Numbered from the stretch's first letter, positions 25,000 through 34,729 are shown. The stretch is DNA of 64,000 nt from Bdellovibrionales bacterium (GCA_018266335.1 JAFEAR010000101.1:62001-126000); one strand, 5' to 3'. Program-made: numbers and translations. Notes: generated by a model not told the origin, from the sequence alone.

Positions 25000-25818
25000 A
25001 TGGCGCTGTCATTTTCGCAACCGCAAGCCCGCGTGTTTTCTCCTGCAGCTTTAGAGTTAACGGAAGCTCTGCGGCGTGCTTCGCACATTGCGATTGGCGC
25101 GCATCCGGACGATTTAGAATTCATGGCGGGTCACGGTATAGTGACGGCTGCGCAGAATGCTCAGGGTGGGTTCCTAGGGATTGTGGTCGCTTCCGGCGGC
25201 GAAGATGTTGTCGTCCAGAATGTGCGCCGCGCCGAGCAAGAAGAGGCGGCAAGGCTAGGGCGCTACTTAGCCGTGGTAACGCTGAATCATCCGAGCGCGG
25301 ACCTTAAAAATGGGCGTCGTGCGGGCTTGCTTAAAGATCTAGGCGCCCTGCTCGCTTTGGCGAAGCCCGAAGCCATTTACACGCACAATCCTGCCGACAA
25401 GCATGACACGCACGTGGCCGTTTGTCGCAGCGTTGTGGAGGCTGTGCGCGCGCTTAACCCAGCCCAGCAACCCAAGTCTTTTTGGGGTTGCGAAGTATGG
25501 CGCGGACTCGATTGGCTTTTGGACCATAATAAGGCCTTGTTGGATGTGAGTGCCGGGGCGGGACTTTTGGAGCGGCTCATGCAGGTCTACGGATCGCAGC
25601 TTAAAGAGAAGGCCTACGTGGAAGCAACATTGGGCCGCAAGCGCGCCAACGCCACGTACTTTGATGCGTACTCTGCCGATCGCGGCACGCACGTGGAATA
25701 CGCTTTAGATATGCGTCCTTTACTGGCGAATGCTCAATTGAGTTTAGAAGACTTTATTGAGGGTCATATAGAGGCCCTTAAGGCCGATGTTCAGGCACGG
25801 CTCAAGCGCTGCCTCTAA
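25000..25818 (+). CDS. PIG-L/LmbE-family N-deacetylase
   Basis: 272 residues. The zinc motif A-H-P-D-D-L-E (His35, Asp37, Asp38) and the later T-H-N-P-A-D-K-H-D-T-H segment (third ligand His and catalytic region) mark the LmbE/PIG-L family. These enzymes remove N-acetyl groups from GlcNAc-type or related small molecules. No signal peptide, so it is probably cytosolic. It is divergent from the SGNH hydrolase. The substrate cannot be told. Confidence 0.85.
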   Translation: MALSFSQPQARVFSPAALELTEALRRASHIAIGAHPDDLEFMAGHGIVTAAQNAQGGFLGIVVASGGEDVVVQNVRRAEQEEAARLGRYLAVVTLNHPSADLKNGRRAGLLKDLGALLALAKPEAIYTHNPADKHDTHVAVCRSVVEAVRALNPAQQPKSFWGCEVWRGLDWLLDHNKALLDVSAGAGLLERLMQVYGSQLKEKAYVEATLGRKRANATYFDAYSADRGTHVEYALDMRPLLANAQLSLEDFIEGHIEALKADVQARLKRCL

Positions 25819-25819
25819 T

Positions 25820-25825
25820 TATAAT
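25820..25825 (+). promoter_or_regulatory. Perfect -10 hexamer upstream of the lytic transglycosylase gene
   Basis: TATAAT just after the PIG-L stop codon, without a recognisable -35. A small hairpin (CCCCATTTATGGGG, 25859-25872) lies between it and the likely ATG at 25896. Confidence 0.3.
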
Positions 25826-25895
25826 TATGTAAACTCGCATTTTGTCCGCCACTGGGGCTCCCCATTTATGGGGTCATGTTAAACTCGGTTTTTCG

Positions 25896-28538
25896 ATGGA
25901 AGCTAAGGGACTAGTTTGGAGTTTAGGCGCCCTCGTTTGGCTGGTGTCGCCCTTTGCTTCGCAGTCCGCCCGGGCCCTTTCCACGGCTCCCGATTGGCCC
26001 CGCCTGAAGGTGCCGAACGACGCGTTCATGACTGGCTGCTTGAGCCCTGGCGATGCTGTGGTCGATGGTTACTTTGTTCGTCCCGCCACCTGGACTCTCA
26101 CTTGTCCCGTAACTGAGTTCGTGGCGCGTTTGCAAAAAGAACCGCCCGAAAGCCCGGCGCTTCGTTTGTTGGCGGGAAAAGTTTTGCATAAGGAAGTGCT
26201 GCGTGTGCGGAGCGAAATCGGCCGCGTGGCTTCAGCAGCCCAGGCACAGCGCGGGTTGTTCGATATCAAATTGCTCGATGTGTTTCAGGAGTTCTTGAAT
26301 CACGATGGAGTGTCTCGGCTGCCACCACCAACACCGTTTGAGAGTCCCGAGGGCAAGACTCTCGCTCAAACCCAGTCGATGGTGGAAACCGCAGAGCTTG
26401 TACTTAAGCCGCTCTTTGCTGCGCCAGGAGTGCTCTCGGCCGAAGGCTTTTCCACGTACGTGCGCGTGCTTGGTGATTCGCTGCGTTTTGATGCCGCTGC
26501 GAGTGCACTAAATTCTGGCTGGACTCTACTTACGACGCATGCCGCGAAGAAAGATTTGCTCAGGGATATCATGGAGTGGGTTGAGGTTTATGGTGCCCCT
26601 CCCCTGCGCCCTTGGTTGCGCACGGCACTTGAAACTTTTCGCCCTGGAGACATTGCTGCGGGTAAAGCTGAAGCCCTTTCTTATTGGCTGCGAAGCTTAG
26701 AACTTGCAGGAACTCCGGCGGATAAGGCGCAGCGAGAATTTGCGCTCGATCATTTGCGTGAGCTATGGGTGGCCTTTCCGCTTAACGCCGATGCGCAGCG
26801 AATTCGTCGAACGGCTGAAAGAATTGAAGTTTCCAAGGAATTCTCGCCGCCGGGATTGAAGGAAATGACGTTGCCTGAGCTGATCACTCGCGCTCAGGCG
26901 CAAGTGCGAGTTGTCGATAGCGCGGGCGCGTTGCGTACTATTCGTCGAGTGCTGAGCATGCCGAAAAAAGATTTAGATGCAGATAAGCTTTGGGCGGCTT
27001 TGCAGCTTCATGCTCGTATTCTTCGCATCACTGATCAGCGCGAACAGATTCCGGAGATGCTCAAACAGTACTTCAAAATTGGTCGTATGCTTGATCCGCC
27101 TACGGAGCCCGATCAGCAGAAAAAATTTTACGACCGCGCGATTGAACTGGCACGTATGGTCTGGAGCTACGACAAACAAGATCGTGCTGAGGAGTTCACG
27201 GATCGCTTCTTGCAAATGGTTCGCGCGCCCGGACACGAGGCTGCGCTCAGTCAGTTCTTGTACTTGAAGGCACGTATCGTAGAGCAGAAGAAGGATAAAT
27301 CTCTAGCCCGAGCGGCTTTTGCGGCGGCGATTGCAGCCAATAAATTGCCGTCTGATCTTTCAGCTGATTTACAGTGGCGCAATTTGTTGCTGCACTTTGA
27401 TTTGATTCGCGAGGGACTCAATCCAGCCGATTTACTCGCACTCTTTGATCCCATGAAGAAAATTTTGGCCGACCCCGTGGACCGTGCGCGGTGGCACTAC
27501 TGGCATGCGCAGGCCTTTGCTTTGAGCGTGGGCAAGGTGCCTAAGCTGACCGACAAAGACGTGGTGCAAGAGTTTGAGAAGTCCTACAAGGCGGAGCCCT
27601 ACTCCTTCTACAGCAACCTCTCCGGGCTCGAGCTTGCGCGCTTGGGTCACAAGCCTAGCGACTGGGTGTTAGGATCGCGTGGAACCTATCACGCCCCGCA
27701 CTGGTCGGATTACTGGTCCGATGCGCTCCAGCCCAAGCTTCCGGTGTACCGCGATTTTGCGCGCACCTACGCGCTCGCTTCGATCGGTGATTTCGATGGC
27801 GCGGTCTATGTAGCGCAGGACATCGATGCGGCCATTTGGGACCGCTTGCTGAGTTCTAAGTCGGCCGTAAAAAATAAACGTGCCTATGCACGCGCAGTGG
27901 CTTGGCTGCGTCTAGCGATGCTGGATTCCATTGGTAGTTTGCGGGTGGCTGAGGCCGCTCGGCAAGCTTATGGCGCCGATTTTGAGGAAGAAGACTTCCT
28001 CTATCTTTATCCCCTTCCCTACTGGGACACGATTCAAGCCGAGGCAGCTGTGCGCCAGTCGAATCCGTGGTTGGCGGCTTCCCTGATTCGCCAGGAAAGC
28101 GCGTTCAATCCGGTGGCACGTTCGGGGGCGAACGCGTTGGGACTCATGCAAATGATTCCCTCTGTAGCACAAGCCGAAGCAAAGTCGCTGGGAATGAAGG
28201 ACTTCATCATTCAGAATTTGTACGATCCCGCTGTCGCGCTGAAGTTGGGGGTTTCGCATTTGGCGAATCGAGTGAAGGACATGGGTGGTTCCTGGATTTG
28301 TGCTACGGCGGCTTACAATGCCGGGGCGCCTCCGGTTAAAAAGTGGCTCGCGAATTACGATTACACGAACCCCGTGGCGTTCATTGAGCGAATCTCCTTT
28401 ATGGAGACCAGAAATTACGTGCGTGCAATCCTGAGAAACTATATGAACTACCGCAGGATTTACGCGAGCGGCGATTTTGACTTAGAAACCATCGTCAAGA
28501 TGCCACGCTCGGCGGAAGGCTTGACGAGGAATGAATGA
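25896..28538 (+). CDS. Periplasmic lytic transglycosylase (Slt70-type)
   Basis: About 880 residues. The ATG at 25896 gives a signal peptide ending near S-A-R-A; a TTG at 25842 would add 18 unlikely residues. A long helical region precedes the C-terminal SLT catalytic domain with Q-E-S-A-F-N-P (catalytic Glu about residue 734), then G-L-M-Q-M-I-P and A-Y-N-A-G. The enzyme cleaves the MurNAc-GlcNAc bond to 1,6-anhydroMurNAc during cell-wall turnover. It is larger than E. coli Slt70 because of extra helical repeats. It overlaps hemC by 4 bp, so heme genes are read through from it. Confidence 0.9.
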   Translation: MEAKGLVWSLGALVWLVSPFASQSARALSTAPDWPRLKVPNDAFMTGCLSPGDAVVDGYFVRPATWTLTCPVTEFVARLQKEPPESPALRLLAGKVLHKEVLRVRSEIGRVASAAQAQRGLFDIKLLDVFQEFLNHDGVSRLPPPTPFESPEGKTLAQTQSMVETAELVLKPLFAAPGVLSAEGFSTYVRVLGDSLRFDAAASALNSGWTLLTTHAAKKDLLRDIMEWVEVYGAPPLRPWLRTALETFRPGDIAAGKAEALSYWLRSLELAGTPADKAQREFALDHLRELWVAFPLNADAQRIRRTAERIEVSKEFSPPGLKEMTLPELITRAQAQVRVVDSAGALRTIRRVLSMPKKDLDADKLWAALQLHARILRITDQREQIPEMLKQYFKIGRMLDPPTEPDQQKKFYDRAIELARMVWSYDKQDRAEEFTDRFLQMVRAPGHEAALSQFLYLKARIVEQKKDKSLARAAFAAAIAANKLPSDLSADLQWRNLLLHFDLIREGLNPADLLALFDPMKKILADPVDRARWHYWHAQAFALSVGKVPKLTDKDVVQEFEKSYKAEPYSFYSNLSGLELARLGHKPSDWVLGSRGTYHAPHWSDYWSDALQPKLPVYRDFARTYALASIGDFDGAVYVAQDIDAAIWDRLLSSKSAVKNKRAYARAVAWLRLAMLDSIGSLRVAEAARQAYGADFEEEDFLYLYPLPYWDTIQAEAAVRQSNPWLAASLIRQESAFNPVARSGANALGLMQMIPSVAQAEAKSLGMKDFIIQNLYDPAVALKLGVSHLANRVKDMGGSWICATAAYNAGAPPVKKWLANYDYTNPVAFIERISFMETRNYVRAILRNYMNYRRIYASGDFDLETIVKMPRSAEGLTRNE

Positions 28539-30103
28539 AATGTGTGATCGCGGCGCGCAAGAGCCATTTGGCGCGCCTCCAAGCAGTAACGGTTGGTGAA
28601 GCGCTGAAGAAAATTCAGCCGAAGCTCGAAGTCCGTTATGAATTTCGCGAATCCCTCGGCGATATCAACGCCACCGATCCCCTCTGGAAAATGCCCGAGA
28701 AGGGCGTTTTTACCCAAGACTTCCATGCCGACTTAGTTGCGGGTCGCTGCGATTTAGTGGTGCATTCGTGGAAGGATTTGCCGCTCGAGGCCACTCCCGG
28801 CACGGCCGTAGTCGCCACGCTCCCCCGGCACGATGCCCGCGACTTACTGCTCGTGCATCGCGATCGTTGGGCACAATACTCGGCCGCCCTCAGCACGGGC
28901 CAAGCGCCGCGTTTGCAAATTTTGAGCTCATCGCCCCGACGTAGTTACAATTTAACGCCGCTCTTGTCCTGGGCGCTTCCCTTGCCCGCCGGTGTGAATG
29001 CTCATCACGTTAGCTTCGAGGCCGTGCGTGGGAATATTCCCACGCGCATGCGCAAGCTCGTAGAAGGTTCGGCGCATGGATTGGTGCTCGCGAAGGCGGC
29101 TCTCGATCGACTGCTGTCCTCTGGCGATTCTGAATTCGCCGAAGTGCAGCGTGAAATTCGTTCCTACCTGACGCTTTGTCGCCCGGTGGTGCTGCCGCTC
29201 TCGGTGAATCCTACTGCCGCGGCCCAGGGCGCTTTGGCCATTGAAGTTTCGGACCATGTGTCCCCCGAGATTGCGGCGCTATTAAAACTCATTCACTCGC
29301 CCGAGACCTTTGCGGCTGTGCAACGGGAGCGCAAAATCTTGGGCAGCTACGGCGGAGGCTGCCACCAGAAAATTGGAGTTTCCGTGCTACGCCGCCCCTT
29401 CGGTGATGTGCTCTTTTTGCGTGGCCTCACGGATGATGGCCGAGTTTTGAATCAACGTACTTTAGATCCTTCCGTCCCTTACGTGCACGAGAAGGTTGCG
29501 GCCGACAAAGTATTTCCCCTCGACCCCAAGCAGGCTTCTTTCTTTGTGCGCGAGGCTCTCCCCACGGCCAAACCCGAAGCGAATGGATTTTGGGTTGCTC
29601 GCGCCGACGCGTGGCCGGCGACTTGGTCGCAGGGTGCCAGCGAGGTTCTTTGGTGCTCGGGCCTCGAGACCTGGCGCAAATTGTCTGCCCGCGGCCTTTG
29701 GGTGACGGGCTCGGCGGAGAGCCTGGGTGAGCACGAGCGTCCGGGGCTGGAACACATTGTGGGTCACCTTGATTGGGTCAAACTGAGCCACGACGAAGGC
29801 GTTCATAAGCCGGGCCAATTTAAATTTTTGCCGACTTACCAACTGCGGACCAAGACCACGGATTTGCCGGACCTCCAGGGTAAGACTCACTTCTATTGGA
29901 TGAGCGGATCGAGCTTCCTGCGGGCGCTCGAATTGCAGCCCGAAATTCGCCAAGCTCACCATGCCTGCGGGCCCGGCAATACGCGCGATATTTTGGCGCG
30001 TGCTTTGGGGGCGGCCCACCCCGTTCAGGTGGCGCTCGATCATGGCGATTGGCTGCGCAGCTTGGGGCTCGAACCCTCTGGGAACTCTGAAACGATCTTG
30101 TGA
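28535..30103 (+). CDS. hemC: Fused porphobilinogen deaminase-uroporphyrinogen III synthase (HemC-HemD)
   Basis: 522 residues. Residues 1-310 are porphobilinogen deaminase, with catalytic Asp81 in H-S-W-K-D, substrate-binding R135-R136 and R165/R171 (V-R-G-N-I-P-T-R), and dipyrromethane-cofactor Cys276 in Y-G-G-G-C. Residues about 345-522 look like a divergent uroporphyrinogen III synthase with a late segment W-M-S-G-S-S-F-L-R-A-L and C-G-P-G-N-T-R-D, as HemD has S-P-S-A-V and G-x-A-T. The fusion would make uroporphyrinogen III in one polypeptide. HemD assignment is weaker because that family is poorly conserved. First of a hemCD-hemE-hemG-hemH series. Confidence 0.88.
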   Translation: MKCVIAARKSHLARLQAVTVGEALKKIQPKLEVRYEFRESLGDINATDPLWKMPEKGVFTQDFHADLVAGRCDLVVHSWKDLPLEATPGTAVVATLPRHDARDLLLVHRDRWAQYSAALSTGQAPRLQILSSSPRRSYNLTPLLSWALPLPAGVNAHHVSFEAVRGNIPTRMRKLVEGSAHGLVLAKAALDRLLSSGDSEFAEVQREIRSYLTLCRPVVLPLSVNPTAAAQGALAIEVSDHVSPEIAALLKLIHSPETFAAVQRERKILGSYGGGCHQKIGVSVLRRPFGDVLFLRGLTDDGRVLNQRTLDPSVPYVHEKVAADKVFPLDPKQASFFVREALPTAKPEANGFWVARADAWPATWSQGASEVLWCSGLETWRKLSARGLWVTGSAESLGEHERPGLEHIVGHLDWVKLSHDEGVHKPGQFKFLPTYQLRTKTTDLPDLQGKTHFYWMSGSSFLRALELQPEIRQAHHACGPGNTRDILARALGAAHPVQVALDHGDWLRSLGLEPSGNSETIL

Positions 30104-30133
30104 TTCGGCGAGCTCCATGATGAGTTAACGCCA

Positions 30134-31183
30134 ATGGCGTCTGCAGCTCCCCAGTACCGCAACGAACGATTCTCCAAGGCAATTCAGCGCATTCCGCAAA
30201 AGACTCCGCCCATTTGGTTCATGCGCCAGGCCGGGCGCTACCACAAGCATTACCAAGCGTTGCGCGCCAAGCACAGCTTCATGGATTTGTGCAGAGTGCC
30301 CGAACTCGCGGCGGAGGTTACTTGGGGCCCCATTCAGGACTTTGATTTCGACGTCGCTATTTTGTTTAGCGATTTGCTCTTTCCCCTGGAAGGGTTGGGC
30401 ATGGGCCTGAGCTACGGCGACGGTGGCCCCGCGCTGGATTGGCACTTAGAGAGTGAGTCCGACCTTAAAAAACTACGCTCAGCCTCGGAAGCTATGGCTG
30501 GTGTAGAGTTTCAGCGCGAAGCCATGCGCCAAACGCGCGCTAAACTTCCGGCGGATAAGAGCCTCATTGGTTTTGTCGGCGGTCCTTGGACTTTGTTCAC
30601 CTACGCTTGCCAGGGTGCGCACGATGGTTCGCTCCTGCGCGCCAAAAAACGTTTGCCGCTCTTCGCTCGCTTTTGCGAAACGCTGGTTCCGCTGCTGGTG
30701 AAGAACATTGAACTCCAACTTGCTAGCGGTGCCGAACTCGTCATGGTTTTCGATACGGCGGCGGGTGAGCTTTCGCCTACGCTTTATCTGGAACACGTGG
30801 TGCCCCAGCTAGAAAAACTTGCGGCTGCGCACCCGGGCCGCTTGGGTTACTACTCCAAATTCACCCAGGCTGCGCACCTTGCGCATCCGCTTTTCCTGAA
30901 TGATTTGTTCGTGGGTTTGGGCATGGATCACCGCTGGACTCTGAACTCCATGCTTGGCCTTAAGCGCACGGGTTTTATTCAGGGCAATTTTGATCAAGCT
31001 TTGCTCCACGCCGAGCCTGTCGATTTGCGGCGCTACATGGAAAGCTACGCGGCGCCCTTGCTGCGCCTCACGCCCGAGCAACGGGCCGGTTGGGTTTGTG
31101 GTCTGGGGCATGGTGTGTTGCCGCAGACACCCGAAGACAACGTGCGCGCCTTCATTGCCTTTATTCGCGAACGATTCGCATGA
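30134..31183 (+). CDS. hemE: Uroporphyrinogen decarboxylase
   Basis: 349 residues, the normal length. The N-terminal signature P-I-W-F-M-R-Q-A-G-R-Y is diagnostic; the arginines bind the substrate carboxylates. A conserved Asp in V-M-V-F-D-T-A-A and a late G-L-G-H-G-V-L-P segment are present. It converts uroporphyrinogen III to coproporphyrinogen III. It starts 30 bp after the fused hemC-hemD gene and ends overlapping hemG by 4 bp. Confidence 0.96.
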   Translation: MASAAPQYRNERFSKAIQRIPQKTPPIWFMRQAGRYHKHYQALRAKHSFMDLCRVPELAAEVTWGPIQDFDFDVAILFSDLLFPLEGLGMGLSYGDGGPALDWHLESESDLKKLRSASEAMAGVEFQREAMRQTRAKLPADKSLIGFVGGPWTLFTYACQGAHDGSLLRAKKRLPLFARFCETLVPLLVKNIELQLASGAELVMVFDTAAGELSPTLYLEHVVPQLEKLAAAHPGRLGYYSKFTQAAHLAHPLFLNDLFVGLGMDHRWTLNSMLGLKRTGFIQGNFDQALLHAEPVDLRRYMESYAAPLLRLTPEQRAGWVCGLGHGVLPQTPEDNVRAFIAFIRERFA

Positions 31184-32451
31184 GCACAACTCCTTCTACC
31201 CGCGGCACGGTCCGCATCATTGGGGCGGGTTTCTCCGGACTCACCGTGGCCTACTTCTGCGTGCGCCAAGGCCTGCAAGTGGAAGTGATTGAACAAAATT
31301 CCGAAGTGGGCGGCCTTATCAAATCCGTGCGCATGCCTTGGGGTTTGGTGGAGAGCGCGGCAAACGGAGTTTTAAACAGTGCGCTGTTCGAAGAAATCTC
31401 GGCGGCCATTGGCATTGAGTTGGTGAGCAGTTCTCCGCAGAGCCGCAAACGCTACATCTTGCGCGAGGGACGTCCGCGGCGCTGGCCGCTGTCGCTTCTC
31501 GAAAGTTTGGGTGCCCTGTGGCGATTTATCGTGGCGGGCTGGACACGCGGTGGCCGCAAACCGCAGGCAATGGAGAGCGTAGGCGAGTGGGGAACGCGCG
31601 TTTTTGGTGCGCCCTTCGCGCGTCGTATGTTGGGCGCGGCGTTGCAGGGGATTTATGCTTCCGACGAAAACTCCCTCAGTGCTTCGCTCATTCTCTCGCG
31701 CTTTTTCCGCTCGGGAGCTCCGCGCACCAAGAGTCCTAAACCCAAAATGTACGGCACCGTAGCACCGCGCGAAGGCCTGGGCTCTTTTTTGGTGGCCTTG
31801 CGCGGGTGGTTAGAGCGGCAGGGAGTGGTGTTTCGTTTGGGCGAGCCCGTGCGGCGTCTGGAGTTGAGCACTGAGGTGCTCACCGTGGTGGCCACCTCCG
31901 CGGACCAAGCGGCCACGTTGGTGCGCCCCACCCACCCCGAACTTGCAGGCTTGTTGGATCAAATCGAAATGGTGCCCATCGTGAGCGTGGCCATGGCATA
32001 CCCGTCATCGGCGGCGAAGTTGCCTGGCTTTGGTTGTTTGTTTCCGCGGAGCGAAGGTTACGAGGTGCTCGGCATTCTTTTTAACACGTCCATCTTTCCG
32101 CACCGCGGTCCCCTTGCGGGCGATGGAGTAACGGAGACTTGGATTTTTCGCCGGCACGATGCCATTTTGGACCGCACGAGCGACGAAGAATTGCTGCGCT
32201 TAATTCGCACCGAGCGTGCGCGCTTCTACGGTGAGGACGTAGCGCCGCTAGCCTTTCGCATCACGCGTTGGCCGCGGGCGCTGCCGCATTACAATTTACG
32301 CTTAGAGCAGCTCCTACCGAAGCTAGCGCTGGAGTTGGAGCGCTCCGGCTTGTGGCTCCATGGAAATTATTTGGGGGCTCTGAGTTTGGCTAAAATTCTG
32401 GAGCGCTCGCGCGATTTAGGCTCGGCGTTGGCTAAGGAGGCCTCCAAGTGA
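31180..32451 (+). CDS. hemG: Protoporphyrinogen oxidase, FAD-dependent (HemY type)
   Basis: About 423 residues from the ATG at 31180, which overlaps the hemE stop. An upstream in-frame start lies within hemE and is unlikely. The N-terminus has the FAD dinucleotide-binding motif G-A-G-F-S-G-L-T-V and E-Q-N-S-E-V-G-G, as in HemY. The family oxidises protoporphyrinogen IX (or coproporphyrinogen III) using oxygen. Between hemE and hemH, with a protoporphyrin-type ferrochelatase downstream, protoporphyrinogen is the likely substrate. Gene symbol hemG/hemY depends on the naming scheme. Confidence 0.87.
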   Translation: MSTTPSTRGTVRIIGAGFSGLTVAYFCVRQGLQVEVIEQNSEVGGLIKSVRMPWGLVESAANGVLNSALFEEISAAIGIELVSSSPQSRKRYILREGRPRRWPLSLLESLGALWRFIVAGWTRGGRKPQAMESVGEWGTRVFGAPFARRMLGAALQGIYASDENSLSASLILSRFFRSGAPRTKSPKPKMYGTVAPREGLGSFLVALRGWLERQGVVFRLGEPVRRLELSTEVLTVVATSADQAATLVRPTHPELAGLLDQIEMVPIVSVAMAYPSSAAKLPGFGCLFPRSEGYEVLGILFNTSIFPHRGPLAGDGVTETWIFRRHDAILDRTSDEELLRLIRTERARFYGEDVAPLAFRITRWPRALPHYNLRLEQLLPKLALELERSGLWLHGNYLGALSLAKILERSRDLGSALAKEASK

Positions 32452-33458
32452 AAAAGGCGCTGCTGCTAGTGAATCTAGGGACTCCCGATGACACCACGGT
32501 GCCGGCCGTGCGGCGCTACCTGGCCGAGTTTCTCATGGACCCCTACGTGATCGACATTCCGCTCGTTGCGCGGGCCCTGCTCATTTACGGCATCATTCTT
32601 CCTACCCGGCCCGCCAAGTCCGCTGCGGCCTATCGGCAAATTTGGACCGAGCGTGGTTCGCCGCTGCTTTTTCACTCCGAAGATCTCACGGCCAAAGTGC
32701 GGCGCCTGCTGCCCGATGTGCACGTGGAACTAGCCATGCGTTATGCAAGCCCGTCCATTCGCTCCAAATTAGAAGTGCTGCGCAAAGCGGGCGCGGAGGA
32801 AATCACGGTGCTGCCGCTGTATCCGCAGTATTCACTCGCGGCGACGGCCTCTTCGGTGGAAAAGGTAAAGAGCGAGCTTAGCGCCATGGGTTGGTCTCCG
32901 CGAGTGAAGTTTGTACCCGCTTTCTACGATCATCCGGGTTTTATTGCGGCCTTCGCCGAAATCGTGCGCGAGCGCATGCATGCTTTGAATCCCGACTACG
33001 TTCTTTTTAGTTTTCATGGTTTGCCGGAGCGTCACGTGCGCAAGACCGACGCCACCGGATCGCACTGTCTGGCGAGCGAAAACTGCTGCGAGCGCATGTG
33101 CGAAGCGAACCGCGATTGCTACCGCGCACAGTCCTTTGCTACGGCCCGGCTGATGGCCAAAGATTTGCAATTGGAAGCGGGCAAGTGGAGCGTTTCGTTT
33201 CAGTCGCGTTTGGGCCGCACGCCGTGGATTAAACCCTACACGGATTTTGTGTATCCCGAACTCGCCGCTAAAGGATTTAAGCGTGTGCTCGTGGTGTGCC
33301 CGGCCTTCGTGGCCGATTGCTTAGAGACGCTCGAAGAAATTGCCATCCGCGGCCGCGAAGAGTTTCAAAAACTAGGCGGCCAAGATTTGTGGCTCGTGCC
33401 TTCGCTCAACTCGTCCGACGCCTGGACTCAGGCGGTGGTTGATTTAGCCACCGGTTAG
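32448..33458 (+). CDS. hemH: Ferrochelatase with internal cysteine cluster
   Basis: 336 residues. Catalytic His190 is in S-F-H-G-L-P-E-R-H and the conserved acidic residue in D-C-L-E-T-L-E-E. It inserts Fe2+ into protoporphyrin IX. An insert with Cys207, Cys213, Cys214, Cys218 and Cys224 follows the catalytic His, in the region where some bacterial ferrochelatases hold a [2Fe-2S] cluster by internal cysteines. GTG start overlapping hemG by 4 bp. Last gene of the plus-strand heme series. Confidence 0.95.
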   Translation: MKKALLLVNLGTPDDTTVPAVRRYLAEFLMDPYVIDIPLVARALLIYGIILPTRPAKSAAAYRQIWTERGSPLLFHSEDLTAKVRRLLPDVHVELAMRYASPSIRSKLEVLRKAGAEEITVLPLYPQYSLAATASSVEKVKSELSAMGWSPRVKFVPAFYDHPGFIAAFAEIVRERMHALNPDYVLFSFHGLPERHVRKTDATGSHCLASENCCERMCEANRDCYRAQSFATARLMAKDLQLEAGKWSVSFQSRLGRTPWIKPYTDFVYPELAAKGFKRVLVVCPAFVADCLETLEEIAIRGREEFQKLGGQDLWLVPSLNSSDAWTQAVVDLATG

Positions 33459-33460
33459 TT

Positions 33461-34729
33461 TCATTGTGGAATGAGCTTGTCTGCGGGAACAAAGGCCGGA
33501 ACTTTCATATCAAAAGACAGGTGAAGTTCTGGAAAGTTTTCTGAAGTTTTGTAGTAAAGATTCGACTTTTTGACTTCGGCCTCCTGGGTGTGAGGTGCCC
33601 GGATGGTTTCTAGTGCTTTGCGAAATTCGGCGGGGTTGGACTGGCGTAGAGCGTCCATTTCTTGGAGAAAGAGCTGAGAAAAAACAGTTTTAAAATCTTC
33701 CACGGTAAAATCAAGTCGGTGGCTCATTTCTCGGATGGTGATGAATTCTGGGGGAAGAACATTGTCCAATTTTTTGAAGGAAAGGAAGCGAATCTCGTTT
33801 TCGGGCATTCTTTCTGTTACTTGTTTCCACAGATCGGGCGCTAAGACTTCTGCCATGAGACCAAAATCGTTAGCTCGCATTGTGTCCGGAGAAATCCAGG
33901 CGTGTTGTAGGTAATCTTCGGCGAGCTTGAATGATTCATCGCCATATTCTGAATTTGTGCTTTCGATATGGGGTAAATCAATTCGGGGTGTCCTATTTAC
34001 CAGGGCAACCTGAAAGTAGACTTGATCGTCCGATCGAAGGAATTGGCGATTGTAAGGGTTCCTAGAGTTTGCGCCTCCGGCAAAACCCATTTTTTCGAGC
34101 TGGCGTGCGCTTACGGTAGGTACAATTCGTTCCCCGCCAAAATGACTAAAGTGTGAATTCCAGATGTACTCTGCGTTGGCATAGGCTTCGAAGTCTCGCA
34201 TTTCAGGTACGGAGCCAAGAACGTAGCGTTTACCCTTTAGATACCGCTCGACGTTGTCGCGGCTCACTCGTTTGAGCGCTGCGCGCCCTTGTCCTGGAGC
34301 AATGTTTTTAACCCCGTGGCGTGCCAACAGTTGGCGTAGAGAATCGTCCTGGATGCGCGCAACTTGTTCGGGACTAAATGATTGAAAGACGCCATCGAGG
34401 TAATCAAAGAGCGCGTCTTTTTTTTGGTCTGTGCTCATATGTTTCCAGACGCTTGGACTCGGCTTCAGAAAGGATTGGTATTCGGGAATGGCTTTGGCTC
34501 GTATCATCTCGTAGAGGGGGTCAATTCCAGGTCCCTTTGTCCCCGAGAAACGATTGCTGACGGAGTCTTTTCCGTCTAACCCAAGAATACGAACATAGTC
34601 GCGCTCGCGAGTAATTCTACGATACTCGCTCTGGCCGAACAGACGGTTAACGGGATCGGAACAGTCGGCACGTGCGAGTACGCCGAAAATCGAGATAGAT
34701 AGCAGAATTCCGTGGAGCGTTAGTCGCAC
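33461..34729 (-). CDS. Secreted protein of unknown function, lower GC than neighbours
   Basis: 422 residues starting at a GTG, with a signal peptide (I-F-G-V-L-A-R-A-D-C) and a Cys just after the predicted cleavage site. No domain recognised; many charged and aromatic residues, for example E-Y-I-W-N-S-H-F-S-H-F-G-G-E-R. GC is visibly lower (about 45-48%) than the adjoining heme genes and codon use differs. It sits between two heme loci of opposite orientation, so recent acquisition is plausible. It converges with hemH with a 2-bp gap. Confidence 0.65.
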   Translation of the reverse strand: MRLTLHGILLSISIFGVLARADCSDPVNRLFGQSEYRRITRERDYVRILGLDGKDSVSNRFSGTKGPGIDPLYEMIRAKAIPEYQSFLKPSPSVWKHMSTDQKKDALFDYLDGVFQSFSPEQVARIQDDSLRQLLARHGVKNIAPGQGRAALKRVSRDNVERYLKGKRYVLGSVPEMRDFEAYANAEYIWNSHFSHFGGERIVPTVSARQLEKMGFAGGANSRNPYNRQFLRSDDQVYFQVALVNRTPRIDLPHIESTNSEYGDESFKLAEDYLQHAWISPDTMRANDFGLMAEVLAPDLWKQVTERMPENEIRFLSFKKLDNVLPPEFITIREMSHRLDFTVEDFKTVFSQLFLQEMDALRQSNPAEFRKALETIRAPHTQEAEVKKSNLYYKTSENFPELHLSFDMKVPAFVPADKLIPQ

